DNA from: Psychroflexus longus | Lineage (GTDB): Bacteria > Bacteroidota > Bacteroidia > Flavobacteriales > Flavobacteriaceae | NCBI RefSeq assembly: GCF_020164595.1 | Contig: NZ_JAIQZE010000016.1 | Location: forward strand, 1-50,076 | DNA: 50,076 nucleotides | Direction of reading: 5' to 3' | Part shown: piece by piece, positions 1 through 8,600 of the stretch | How positions within the stretch are numbered: the stretch's first letter is position 1 | How the letters are laid out: each line of letters starts with the position of its first letter | Position numbers and translations under genes: made by a program | Notes under the pieces: model-generated | Databases searched by the model: none | The model's input: the letters and a program-made list of their open reading frames with translations, nothing else | Told to the model about the DNA's origin: nothing

Positions 1-1
1 T

Positions 2-79
2 TTCTTCGACTACCTGAAGCTTAAAAGAAAGCGAATAATCTTTTTGGGTTCGCTTTACATACCCTTTATTTGTTGGTGA
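2..79 (+). CDS. Possible C-terminal end of an upstream gene (partial)
   Basis: The only plus-strand frame open from the left edge runs to a TGA at 77-79 and encodes about 25 residues, basic and then hydrophobic, ending in ICW. The other two plus frames stop early. A hairpin terminator follows at 139-172, which fits the end of a plus-strand gene. The piece is too short to assign to a family, and it could be a chance open frame. Confidence 0.3.
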   Translation, partial: FFDYLKLKRKRIIFLGSLYIPFICW

Positions 80-138
80 TTCCATATACACTTGATTTTA
101 GTGTATCGCTATATTAGGACGGGACAAAGTTTAAATAT

Positions 139-172
139 AAAAAGCTGTTCACGAAAGTGAGCAGTTTTTTTT
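139..172. terminator. Rho-independent terminator, probably bidirectional
   Basis: An A-run, a GC stem (CTGTTCAC against GTGAGCAG, one G-U pair), a GAAA loop and a run of eight T form a classic hairpin. It lies between the end of a possible plus-strand gene and the 3' end of the minus-strand transporter gene, so it could serve both. Confidence 0.75.
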
Positions 173-197
173 GTTTTACCGAATACCGAATATTCGA

Positions 198-1433
198 CTA
201 ATTCAAAGCTTCATAAACAATATACCCAATTCCAAAGCAGACTAAAAAGAACAAACAAATTCTGGAAAATAGCAAGTAGCCTGAGCTCATCATGATCTTG
301 TTATTCTTGTTTGTCATTAATTTTAGATTAAACCAGGCTAAAACTGGAGAGGCCAGAAATGACAATCCTGAAGCAAAATCTACTAAAACGGTAAATGTAC
401 CTTTCAAGACATACAGAATTAAAAGTGCTACCGCTGGAATTACAATGATAAATAGCCGATAGGTATTGAGTTCTTTTGGACTTTGATTGTCCTCTTGTAC
501 CAACTTGGACATCACTCTCGGAAATGCATCAGTCACCGTTAGAGTCGTGCTGAACATCGTGATAAAAGCAATAAAAGCAATTAGAACTCTGCTCCATTCT
601 CCTAAGGTTTGTGTGTACATTTCGATTAACTGACCTGAAAAAGCAACACTGCCAGATGCAAAACTGATATTGCTGCTATTCATGAGGAAAAGGCCCATCA
701 TAAAAAACAAAATGCCAAGTAAAGTGGCTGAAATGTAACCCAGATTAAAATCAAATCTAGCTTCTCTTGAATTGGTTTGATGGTGAGTTTGGTTTGCTTT
801 TTCCTGCATCCATATGGAATGCCATACCGAAGCATCAATTGGAATAGGCATCCAGCCCATTAAAGCTATGACAAAACCAACACCGCTAAGTGTCCATAAT
901 TCTGGCGATTTATTAAAATTGATACTTGAAAAATCAACTTGAAAAGCGGCAACAACCACCGAAAACAAAGTACAAACTGTCAGCAGACTGATCACAATTT
1001 TCATTAAGAAATCCAGCTTTTTGTACTTTCCTATTAATAATATGAGGATACAAAAAATCAACAGAAGAAGACTCCACGTGAAATTTGACCAGCCAAATTC
1101 AAATAGATATTCAGCTAGACCAGCAGAAACTATTGTGACTGCAGCTTGGATAATGAACATCGTAGATATGGTAATCAGTGCAAAAACTTTAAGATATCTT
1201 TTGCCAAGCGTTCTGTAGCCGTCAATCAGATTTTTCCCTGTAGCAGAGGCATATCTTGAGCCAAATTCCATAAAGGGATATTTGGTAAGACAAGCAATCA
1301 AGATTGCAAAAATCAAAACTACTCCATAGTCAGCGCCTGCACGTGTGGCCTGGACCAGATGTGAAACTCCAATAGCAGCACCAGCCAGAAGAAAACCTGG
1401 TCCGATATGTCTTAATAAATCTTTCAAAGGCAA
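198..1433 (-). CDS. Nramp-family-like transporter lacking canonical metal motifs
   Basis: This is an integral membrane protein of 411 residues with about eleven hydrophobic segments. The N-terminal GPGFLLAGAAIG segment (residues 11-22) and overall layout match the Nramp (SLC11) family, which moves divalent metals using the proton gradient. In canonical members TM1 carries DPGN and TM6 carries MPH. Here the matching positions read GVSH (about 22-25) and MPIPID (about 195-200), so the substrate may not be Mn or Fe. No in-frame ATG exists upstream before a stop, and the first internal methionine is at residue 55. The start is therefore a TTG, at 1433 or at 1427. The gene stands alone, divergent from pyrR. 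The family assignment is good; the substrate is unknown. Confidence 0.8.
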   Translation of the reverse strand: MPLKDLLRHIGPGFLLAGAAIGVSHLVQATRAGADYGVVLIFAILIACLTKYPFMEFGSRYASATGKNLIDGYRTLGKRYLKVFALITISTMFIIQAAVTIVSAGLAEYLFEFGWSNFTWSLLLLIFCILILLIGKYKKLDFLMKIVISLLTVCTLFSVVVAAFQVDFSSINFNKSPELWTLSGVGFVIALMGWMPIPIDASVWHSIWMQEKANQTHHQTNSREARFDFNLGYISATLLGILFFMMGLFLMNSSNISFASGSVAFSGQLIEMYTQTLGEWSRVLIAFIAFITMFSTTLTVTDAFPRVMSKLVQEDNQSPKELNTYRLFIIVIPAVALLILYVLKGTFTVLVDFASGLSFLASPVLAWFNLKLMTNKNNKIMMSSGYLLFSRICLFFLVCFGIGYIVYEALN

Positions 1434-1536
1434 AGATTTTAGTAAACAATCTTATTACAATTTCTTGAATGTTCTTCAATTTCAATAGTCAAATTATAAA
1501 ATGAAACTACTGTTAAATATTACAGCTAATTTTAAT

Positions 1537-1544
1537 TACTTTTG
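1537..1544 (+). promoter_or_regulatory. -7 promoter element (TAnnTTTG) for pyrR
   Basis: TACTTTTG matches the Bacteroidota -7 consensus and lies 21 bases before the pyrR start codon. No clear -33 element or PyrR-type attenuator hairpin was seen in the short leader. Confidence 0.5.
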
Positions 1545-1565
1545 TAAATCAAACGAAATTCAACG

Positions 1566-2105
1566 ATGAGCCAAAAATTGCTTCTTAATGCAAAAGAAAT
1601 CAATATTATACTTCAACGTTTAGCTTGTCAACTTGTTGAAAATCATAAAAATTTTGAAAATTCTGCACTCATTGGCATTCAGCCTAGAGGTAGCTTTTTG
1701 GCAAATCGTCTTTATGACATACTAAAAAAAGATTATGGCTTGACTTCTTTAAATTACGGGAAGCTAGACATTACATTTTATCGTGATGATTTCAGACGTG
1801 GAGATAAGGTCTTGAAAGCCAATGAAACCGACATTGATTTTATCGTTGAAAACAAACATGTCGTCCTAATAGACGATGTTTTGTTTACAGGAAGAAGCAT
1901 ACGTTCTGCATTAACTGCCTTGCAGTCTTTTGGAAGACCCTCCAAAATCGAATTGTTGACGCTTATTGACCGACGATTTAGCAGGCATTTACCTATCCAG
2001 CCAGATTATAATGGAAGAAAAGTCGATGCTATCAATGATGAACATGTGAAAGTTTGTTGGAATGAAAATGATGGAGAGGATGCAATCTATTTATTGAATA
2101 ACTAG
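1566..2105 (+). CDS. pyrR: PyrR: pyrimidine regulator / uracil phosphoribosyltransferase
   Basis: The 179-residue protein has a type I phosphoribosyltransferase fold. The PRPP-binding loop VVLIDDVLFTGRS (about 99-111) and the QPRG segment (39-42) are typical of PyrR. In Bacillus, PyrR binds the leader RNA of pyr operons and also makes UMP from uracil and PRPP. It lies 9 bp upstream of pyrB and is surely co-transcribed with it. The gene has its own -7 element but a leader of only about 20 nt, with no visible attenuator. Whether it regulates by RNA binding here, or serves only as a uracil salvage enzyme, cannot be told from the sequence. Confidence 0.93.
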   Translation: MSQKLLLNAKEINIILQRLACQLVENHKNFENSALIGIQPRGSFLANRLYDILKKDYGLTSLNYGKLDITFYRDDFRRGDKVLKANETDIDFIVENKHVVLIDDVLFTGRSIRSALTALQSFGRPSKIELLTLIDRRFSRHLPIQPDYNGRKVDAINDEHVKVCWNENDGEDAIYLLNN

Positions 2106-2114
2106 CCCTAAACC

Positions 2115-3053
2115 ATGAAAGAACTTAGTGTTTCAAATTTACTAGGAATCAAATACCTCTCTGCAGAAGACCTTCATCTTATTTTTGAAACTGCAGATCA
2201 GTTTAAAGAAGTTATCAACAGACCCATTAAAAAAGTGCCTAGTCTGAGAGACATTACCATTGCCAATCTCTTTTTTGAAAACAGTACACGAACCCGATTA
2301 TCCTTCGAATTGGCAGAAAAAAGACTAAGTGCAGATGTTATCAACTTTTCTGCTTCGTCCTCCTCAGTTTCCAAAGGAGAAACCCTTATAGATACGGTCA
2401 ATAATATTTTGGCGATGAAAGTAGATATGGTGGTGATGCGTCATCCCAATCCTGGTGCTGGAGTTTTTCTTTCCAAACACGTCAACGCAAGCATCGTTAA
2501 TGCCGGTGATGGTGCCCATGAGCATCCTACACAAGCCCTTCTGGATGTTTTTTCAATAAGAGAAAAATATGGAGATATATCAGGCAAAAAAATCGCAATA
2601 GTTGGAGACATAATGCATTCCAGAGTAGCCTTAAGCAATATTTTTGCACTTAAAAAACTAGGCGCAGAAGTAAAAGTTTGCGGTCCCAATTCTCTGATGC
2701 CAAAACACATTGAAAGTCTAGGTGTGAAAGTTGAGTCAAACTTGATCAAAGCTTTGGAATGGTGTGATATTGCGAATATGTTACGGGTTCAGCATGAGCG
2801 CATGGAACATTCTTACTTTCCAAGCACAAGAGAGTATGTTCAGCAATATGGTGTCAATAAGGCGTTATTGGAAACTTTAAGCAAGCCGATTACTATAATG
2901 CATCCTGGCCCGATCAATAGAGGAGTGGAGATCACAAGTGATGTGGCAGACTCTGAGCACTCAATCATTCTCAATCAAGTAGAAAATGGAGTTGCCATTC
3001 GAATGGCTGTGATGTATTTACTAGCTTCAAAAATTAAGAACTATGACAACTGA
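2115..3053 (+). CDS. pyrB: Aspartate carbamoyltransferase catalytic chain
   Basis: PyrB joins carbamoyl phosphate and aspartate to make carbamoyl aspartate, the committed step of UMP synthesis, in the cytosol. The 312-residue length is normal. The carbamoyl phosphate loop FFENSTRTR (53-61), the catalytic-loop lysine in SKGET (about K87) and the HPTQ motif (137-140) are all present. No pyrI regulatory subunit follows, so the enzyme is probably an unregulated trimer or is controlled through PyrR. Its end overlaps the next start codon by 11 bp. Confidence 0.96.
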   Translation: MKELSVSNLLGIKYLSAEDLHLIFETADQFKEVINRPIKKVPSLRDITIANLFFENSTRTRLSFELAEKRLSADVINFSASSSSVSKGETLIDTVNNILAMKVDMVVMRHPNPGAGVFLSKHVNASIVNAGDGAHEHPTQALLDVFSIREKYGDISGKKIAIVGDIMHSRVALSNIFALKKLGAEVKVCGPNSLMPKHIESLGVKVESNLIKALEWCDIANMLRVQHERMEHSYFPSTREYVQQYGVNKALLETLSKPITIMHPGPINRGVEITSDVADSEHSIILNQVENGVAIRMAVMYLLASKIKNYDN

Positions 3054-3375
3054 AGAAAAAGATAATTATATAATCTTACATGACGAAAAAGACGATGTAG
3101 AAGACTTCGCCAATTACCTCACCAGAATACAGGATCGATTCAAAGATCAAAATGTTGTTATTGATATACAGAAATACGGTGAGTTAACATTAGATCAACT
3201 TTTGATGTTTCTCAAACTTTCGTTTAATCACAGAAAAGGAAAAAAGTCTTTGGTCATCGTAAACGATACTATTAATATAGATTCAGTTCCGGAAGAAATC
3301 CACGTCGTACCGACCCATCAGGAGGCAGAAGATTTAATTGGTCTTGAAGAAATTGAACGCGATTTGGGATTTTAA
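3043..3375 (+). CDS. STAS-like small protein linked to ribonuclease Z
   Basis: This 110-residue cytosolic protein has no signal peptide. It has alternating beta strands and helices (VVIDIQ..., SLVIVND...) and a conserved-looking acidic tail LEEIERDLGF, recalling the STAS fold of anti-sigma factor antagonists. It overlaps the end of pyrB by 11 bp and stops one base before the rnz start, so translation is coupled. Proteins of this kind next to rnz in flavobacteria are often labelled ribonuclease Z in databases, but the sequence has no metallo-beta-lactamase motif and cannot have that activity itself. The function is unknown; an accessory role for RNase Z is only an inference from position. Confidence 0.8.
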   Translation: MTTEEKDNYIILHDEKDDVEDFANYLTRIQDRFKDQNVVIDIQKYGELTLDQLLMFLKLSFNHRKGKKSLVIVNDTINIDSVPEEIHVVPTHQEAEDLIGLEEIERDLGF

Positions 3376-3376
3376 T

Positions 3377-4288
3377 ATGATGAAACTCACTATCTTAGGC
3401 TGTCATTCTGCAACACCAAGAGCAAATGCACATCCTACCTCTCAAGTTCTGGATATCAATGGAGAATTTATGCTTATCGACTGTGGGGAAGGAACTCAAG
3501 TTCGTTTGAGAAAGCATAAAGTAAAATTTTCTCGCATAAGTCATATTTTTATCTCTCATTTACATGGAGATCATTACTTTGGACTGATTGGTTTGCTATC
3601 TACATTCAGTTTGTTGAGCAGAACTACAGAATTACATATTTATGCTCCACAAGGTTTGGAAGAAATCATAAAACTTCAACTCAAGCTGAGTCATGCTTTT
3701 ACCTCTTATCCTTTGATATTTCATCAGTTGGATTCCAGTCATCCTGAATTGATTCTCGATAACGATAAACTTACTGTTGAAACCATTCCGCTTAAACATA
3801 GAGTTTACACCAACGGATTTTTATTCAAAGCAAAGCCTGGAGATAGGAAACTCTTAATTGACAAAGTTCAGAATCTAGATATTGATAAAGTTTACTATAA
3901 GAGTATTGTGAAGGGCAAAGATGTAACGACCAAATCTGGTGAACTCATAAAGAATGAAGAATTAACCGAAGATCCTAAACCAGCTCCTAGTTATGCTTTT
4001 TGTAGTGATACGATATTCAAGCCAGACATTGTTCCTCAGATTAAGGGAGTAACTTTACTTTATCACGAATCCACTTTTTTGGAAGACCAGGAAAATTTGT
4101 GTGATAAAACAAAACATTCTACTGCAAAACAAGCAGGTATCATCGCTCAAAAAGCTGGTGTTCAGAAATTAATTTTAGGGCATTTTTCTGCACGTTATAA
4201 GAATTTATCCTTGTTTGAAGAAGAAGCAAAAATTGTTTTCGACAATGTTGAGAATGCTGAAACCGGTAAAATTTTCAGGTACGAATAG
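3377..4288 (+). CDS. rnz: Ribonuclease Z
   Basis: RNase Z is a zinc-dependent metallo-beta-lactamase-fold endonuclease that cuts the 3' trailer from tRNA precursors. The HLHGDH metal motif is at residues 61-66, DCGEGTQ is at 36-42, and later HES and GHFSARY segments supply further ligands. The 303-residue length is normal. An in-frame upstream start at 3338 would lie wholly inside the preceding gene, so the ATG at 3377 is preferred; an ATG directly after it, at 3380, is also possible. The gene is the last of the pyrR-pyrB-STAS-rnz run. Confidence 0.95.
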   Translation: MMKLTILGCHSATPRANAHPTSQVLDINGEFMLIDCGEGTQVRLRKHKVKFSRISHIFISHLHGDHYFGLIGLLSTFSLLSRTTELHIYAPQGLEEIIKLQLKLSHAFTSYPLIFHQLDSSHPELILDNDKLTVETIPLKHRVYTNGFLFKAKPGDRKLLIDKVQNLDIDKVYYKSIVKGKDVTTKSGELIKNEELTEDPKPAPSYAFCSDTIFKPDIVPQIKGVTLLYHESTFLEDQENLCDKTKHSTAKQAGIIAQKAGVQKLILGHFSARYKNLSLFEEEAKIVFDNVENAETGKIFRYE

Positions 4289-4345
4289 TCTCAATCTTTT
4301 CTGAATTCAATTGCTTCTGAAGCTATTATTTTCTAATTTGCTAAC

Positions 4346-4996
4346 ATGGAAAATAAACTACACGATTATAGAAAATCCTATGAAAAATCAAGTCTAATCC
4401 GTGAGAATCTAGATGAAAATCCAATTCAACAATTTAGAACCTGGTTTTATGATGTCGAAAAATCTGGAGGTTTGGATGAAGCTAATGCGATGACTGTTTC
4501 AACAATTGGTGAAGATGGTTTCCCTAAAAGTCGCGTTGTTCTTTTAAAATCTTATGATGAAAATGGCTTTGTTTTTTATACTAATTATGAAAGTGAAAAA
4601 GGAAAAGCCCTTTTGAATAATCCACATACGTGCTTGTCCTTTTTCTGGCCAAACACAGAGCGACAAGTGATCATAAAAGGTAAAGCTGAAAAGGTTTCTG
4701 AGGATGTTTCCAACAATTATTTTGCATCCAGGCCCAAAGGGAGCCAACTTGGCGCTTTGGTTTCCAATCAAAGCAGTGTTATCAAAAATAGAAAAGTATT
4801 GGAAGATGAATTGGAGGCTTTGGAAAAGAAATATGCCAACGAAGAAGTTCCTCGACCGGAGAATTGGGGTGGATTTCTGGTAAGACCAGAATCTATAGAG
4901 TTTTGGCAAGGTCGTCCGAACAGACTACACGACAGATTTAAATTTACAAAATCAGACTCTGAGTACGATTGGAAGATTGAACGTTTAGCTCCCTGA
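4346..4996 (+). CDS. pdxH: Pyridoxamine 5'-phosphate oxidase
   Basis: PdxH uses FMN and oxygen to turn pyridoxine or pyridoxamine phosphate into pyridoxal phosphate, the active form of vitamin B6. The 216-residue length is usual. The FMN-binding stretch includes SRVVLLK and FYTNYES, and the C-terminus carries the diagnostic RPNRLHDR and ERLAP motifs. It is followed after one base by the SixA-like gene, so it probably heads the operon pdxH-sixA-ppk1-ppx. No functional link to polyphosphate is evident. Confidence 0.96.
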   Translation: MENKLHDYRKSYEKSSLIRENLDENPIQQFRTWFYDVEKSGGLDEANAMTVSTIGEDGFPKSRVVLLKSYDENGFVFYTNYESEKGKALLNNPHTCLSFFWPNTERQVIIKGKAEKVSEDVSNNYFASRPKGSQLGALVSNQSSVIKNRKVLEDELEALEKKYANEEVPRPENWGGFLVRPESIEFWQGRPNRLHDRFKFTKSDSEYDWKIERLAP

Positions 4997-4997
4997 T

Positions 4998-5483
4998 ATG
5001 AAGCGATTAATTTTTGTAAGACACGGTAAGTCCTCATGGGATTCTCCTGTTGAAGATAAAGAAAGAAAGCTAAAAGAACGCGCCTACAAAGATGCAGATC
5101 ATGTCATCTCCGCTTTTAAAGCTCATTTAGATTTTTCTCTTGAAGTATTTTCAAGTCCTGCGACTCGGGCACTAAAGACGGCTAAGCTTTTCAAAAATCA
5201 ACTTGATATTGAAGATCAACATTTTCATGTCATCCCGCAATTGTACACTTTTGACTCTGATGAGGTTCTTCAGTTTATTCGAAATATTGATGATGGCGTT
5301 AATAATGTAATGTTATTTGGTCATAACCCAGCTTATACAGAATTGGTCAATAGGCTTGGTAGTTTGCAAACTGATAATCTACCCACAACAGGATTGGTTA
5401 GTATTATCTTTGAAATCGAATCCTGGAAACAAATTCAAAAAGGAGAAACCCATTTATATTTATTCCCAAAAAATTTACGCTAA
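4998..5483 (+). CDS. SixA-like histidine phosphatase
   Basis: This 161-residue cytosolic protein belongs to the histidine phosphatase (phosphoglycerate mutase-like) superfamily. The RHGKSSWD motif near the N-terminus holds the phospho-accepting histidine, and the second histidine lies in FGHNP. SixA in E. coli removes phosphate from histidine phosphotransfer domains, but many small relatives have other or unknown targets. Its stop overlaps the ppk1 start as TAATG. This tight coupling to ppk1 and an exopolyphosphatase suggests a role in phosphate or polyphosphate metabolism, which is an inference from position. Confidence 0.88.
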   Translation: MKRLIFVRHGKSSWDSPVEDKERKLKERAYKDADHVISAFKAHLDFSLEVFSSPATRALKTAKLFKNQLDIEDQHFHVIPQLYTFDSDEVLQFIRNIDDGVNNVMLFGHNPAYTELVNRLGSLQTDNLPTTGLVSIIFEIESWKQIQKGETHLYLFPKNLR

Positions 5484-7555
5484 TGCGAGAAAATAAATAT
5501 GGCAACAGAGAATTAAGTTGGTTAAAATTTAATCAACGCGTTCTTCAGGAAGCTGCAGATCCAAGTGTACCTCTTATTGAGAGGCTTAGGTTTTTAGGTA
5601 TTTTCTCTAATAATTTAGATGAATTTTTTAAGGTGAGATACGCAACAGTAAAACGTATTGATCTGGCTGGGAAAGCAGGCAAAAAAGTTTTAGGTGGCTT
5701 TAACGCTGGACGTTTGCTCAAAGAAATCACGCAGATAGTCATTAAAAAGCAAGCGGAAAGTTTGGAGATTTTAGACTCTATACAAAATCAGTTAAAGGAT
5801 CATGATATTTATGTCATAGATGAAAATGAGGTCACTTCAGAACAGGCTAAATTTTTAAAAGAATTTTTTCTTCAAAAGGTGAGCCCCGCACTAGTCACTA
5901 TCATGTTAAATGATATTGATAAAGTTCCCAACCTAAAAGATTCCAAAGCTTATTTGGCTGTAAAGATGGTACAATTTGAAAAGGACCGACTTACAAATCG
6001 GTATATTTTGATTGAAATCCCTTCAAGCATAGAACGTTTTGTAGTTATCCCATCAACAGATGGAAAAAAGTACATTATATTGCTGGACGACCTAATCCGG
6101 TATAACTTAGATGTTATTTTTAATATTTTTGACTATACAAGCATTTCTGCACACATGGTTAAAATCACCAGAGACGCGGAATTAGATCTTGAAGGTGACC
6201 TTAGTAAAAGTTACATCGAGAAGTTGATGGAGAGTGTCAAAGACAGAATTGAAGGAGATCCCGTACGTTTTGTTTACGATAAGGAAATAGAGCAGGATAC
6301 TTTAGATTTTCTATTAAAGAAAATGGAAATTGATACTACTGATAGTCTAATTCCAGGAGGAAAATACCACAACCGACGTGATTATATGAACTTTCCAGAC
6401 CTTGGGGCTAAACATTTGCTTTACGATAAAATTGAACCTCTGCCAATTCCAGGGTTGGAGATTCAAGGGAGCTTGTTGGAGAAAATTTCAAAAAAGGATT
6501 ACCTTCAGTATACACCCTATCAAACTTTTTCTTATACCGTAAAATTCCTGCGGGAGGCCGCTTTGGATCCAAAGGTAAAATCCATAAAAATCACCATTTA
6601 TAGATTGGCATCGGTTTCGCATATTGCCAGTTCGCTCATCAATGCAGCAAAGAACGGTAAGCGTGTGACAGTTTCCATAGAACTACAAGCACGCTTTGAT
6701 GAGGCTAACAACATTAAGTACGCGGAGAAGATGGAACGCGAAGGCGTGAAACTTATCTTTGGAGTTACAGGTCTTAAAGTACATTGTAAGACTTGTATTA
6801 TTGAGCGCCTAGAAAATCAAAAGATAAAGTACTACGGATTTATTAGTACCGGAAATTTTAATGAAATTACCGCTAAAATTTATACCGATTATACACTGTT
6901 TACAGCTCACCAAGGCATACTAAAAGATATTGAAAAAGTCTTTGATTTCTTTGAAGTTAATTATAAAATAAAAAGATATAAGCACCTTATAGTGTCTCCA
7001 CATTATACCCGGTCAAAATTTTCAGATTTGATTGACCAGGAAATTTTCAATTGCAAAGCTGGTAAGAAGTCTGGAATTTCGATAAAAATGAATAGTTTGT
7101 CAGATTATGGAATGATAGATAAGCTGTACGAAGCTAGCAGAGCTGGAGTAAAGATAAGGTTGATAGTAAGAGGAATTAATTGTCTTATTCCAGAAGTAAA
7201 AGGGATGAGTGAAAACATACAATCTATAAGCGTTGTTGATAAATTTCTAGAGCATCCTCGACTTTATATTTTCGAAAATGAAAACCATCCAAAAGTGTTT
7301 ATCTCTTCGGCAGACTGGATGACCAGAAACATAGATCATCGAGTTGAAGTGACCTGTCCCATATACGATGATGATATAAAGCAAGAACTTATTGAAACTT
7401 TTGAAATTTGCTGGAAAGACAATGTAAAAGCTAGAGATTTTGCCTCCAAAGAAGATAATTCTTACAGGAAAAAAGAAGGTAAAGATTTCAGAAGTCAGTT
7501 TGAAACTTACAACTACTATAAACAGAAACTTAAATCAATAGATAATAAACAATAA
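5483..7555 (+). CDS. ppk1: Polyphosphate kinase 1
   Basis: PPK1 makes long-chain polyphosphate from ATP in a reversible reaction and sits at the inner face of the membrane. The 690-residue protein has the usual four-domain layout: N-terminal helical domain opening with NRELSWLKFN, a central head domain, and two phospholipase D-like C-terminal domains. The autophosphorylated histidine is in TGLKVHCKT (H434), and the second catalytic histidine is in LEHPRLYIF (H591); these match H435 and H592 of E. coli. SSADWMTRN is also present. The gene overlaps its upstream neighbour by one base and is followed after 2 bp by ppx. Confidence 0.97.
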   Translation: MRENKYGNRELSWLKFNQRVLQEAADPSVPLIERLRFLGIFSNNLDEFFKVRYATVKRIDLAGKAGKKVLGGFNAGRLLKEITQIVIKKQAESLEILDSIQNQLKDHDIYVIDENEVTSEQAKFLKEFFLQKVSPALVTIMLNDIDKVPNLKDSKAYLAVKMVQFEKDRLTNRYILIEIPSSIERFVVIPSTDGKKYIILLDDLIRYNLDVIFNIFDYTSISAHMVKITRDAELDLEGDLSKSYIEKLMESVKDRIEGDPVRFVYDKEIEQDTLDFLLKKMEIDTTDSLIPGGKYHNRRDYMNFPDLGAKHLLYDKIEPLPIPGLEIQGSLLEKISKKDYLQYTPYQTFSYTVKFLREAALDPKVKSIKITIYRLASVSHIASSLINAAKNGKRVTVSIELQARFDEANNIKYAEKMEREGVKLIFGVTGLKVHCKTCIIERLENQKIKYYGFISTGNFNEITAKIYTDYTLFTAHQGILKDIEKVFDFFEVNYKIKRYKHLIVSPHYTRSKFSDLIDQEIFNCKAGKKSGISIKMNSLSDYGMIDKLYEASRAGVKIRLIVRGINCLIPEVKGMSENIQSISVVDKFLEHPRLYIFENENHPKVFISSADWMTRNIDHRVEVTCPIYDDDIKQELIETFEICWKDNVKARDFASKEDNSYRKKEGKDFRSQFETYNYYKQKLKSIDNKQ

Positions 7556-7557
7556 AT

Positions 7558-8460
7558 ATGTTATCCATCAAAAAATTTGCTGCAATAGATATTGGTTCCA
7601 ATGCTGTGCGATTACTTATTTCTACAGTAACAGAGCCCGATAACAAACCAGTAACTTTTAAAAAAACATCGCTAGTTAGAGTTCCTATAAGACTAGGACA
7701 GGATGTGTTTACAAAATCTTACATATCTGATGAGAGCACAGAACGAATGATTGATGTTATGAAGGCTTTCAGTCTTTTGATGAAATCTCATAGAATTCAT
7801 GCTTATAGAGCCTGCGCGACATCTGCTATGAGAGATGCTAAAAATGGAAAAGCGGTGGCAGAAAAAATTGCTTCCGAATGCAAGATTGATATTGAAATTA
7901 TAGATGGTTCCGATGAGGCCTCCATCATTGCAGCTACAGATTTGCATACTTTAGTAGATGATAATAAAACTTATCTGTATGTCGATGTAGGTGGAGGAAG
8001 TACTGAGTTCACCCTATTTTCTGAAGGAAAAACCATCGAATCTAAATCCTTCAAACTTGGTACTGTTAGAATATTAAACAATACGATTGCTGAAGATGTC
8101 TGGAGTGAAGCTGAGCATTGGGTCAAGAAAGTTACCAGGTCATATTCAAGAATTGAAATGGTAGGTTCTGGAGGAAATATCAATAACATCTTTAAGTCGA
8201 GCAATAAAAAACTCGGCAAACCTTTGTCTTACTTTTACTTAAGCTCATATTACCAGCTCTTAAACTCTCTCACTTTTGAAGAGCGAATTTCTGAATTAAG
8301 TCTTAATGAGGATAGAGCAGATGTAATTATACCTGCGACAAAAATCTATTTATCAGCTATGAAGTGGAGTAAATCAAAATCTGTACACGTACCTAAAATC
8401 GGCTTAGTTGACGGCATTGTAAAGTCCCTTTATCAAAATTCTAAACTTGTCAAAGCCTAA
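7558..8460 (+). CDS. ppx: Ppx/GppA-family exopolyphosphatase
   Basis: Enzymes of this family remove terminal phosphate from polyphosphate or from pppGpp. The ASKHA-fold ATPase motifs are clear: AAIDIGSNAVRLLI near residue 8 and VDVGGGSTEF near 142. The 300-residue length corresponds to the short form with only the two-part catalytic core, lacking the C-terminal HD-like domain of E. coli Ppx. Its position 2 bp after ppk1 makes polyphosphate the likely substrate, but GppA-type activity cannot be excluded. A hairpin terminator overlaps its last codons. Confidence 0.92.
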   Translation: MLSIKKFAAIDIGSNAVRLLISTVTEPDNKPVTFKKTSLVRVPIRLGQDVFTKSYISDESTERMIDVMKAFSLLMKSHRIHAYRACATSAMRDAKNGKAVAEKIASECKIDIEIIDGSDEASIIAATDLHTLVDDNKTYLYVDVGGGSTEFTLFSEGKTIESKSFKLGTVRILNNTIAEDVWSEAEHWVKKVTRSYSRIEMVGSGGNINNIFKSSNKKLGKPLSYFYLSSYYQLLNSLTFEERISELSLNEDRADVIIPATKIYLSAMKWSKSKSVHVPKIGLVDGIVKSLYQNSKLVKA

Positions 8461-8482
8461 CTATAGTCTTTGACAAGTTTTT
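8443..8482 (+). terminator. Terminator overlapping the end of ppx
   Basis: A 13-bp perfect inverted repeat, AAACTTGTCAAAG at 8443-8455 and its complement at 8468-8480, is followed by T residues. It includes the last ppx codons and probably ends the pdxH-sixA-ppk1-ppx transcript. Confidence 0.7.
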
Positions 8483-8600
8483 AAAAAAGCAATAGAAACT
8501 TTATTAGATTATCAATCTTTTGATAATCAAGTTTAATTTAAAACATCTAAAGTTTAAGTAGCAAAGTTTAAAAACTATGCGCTAATTTTTTCGCATGTAA

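Noticed and set aside
3338-3376. Upstream extension of ribonuclease Z
   Set aside because: It would lie in the STAS-like gene, and family members start at the MMKLTILGCHS segment.
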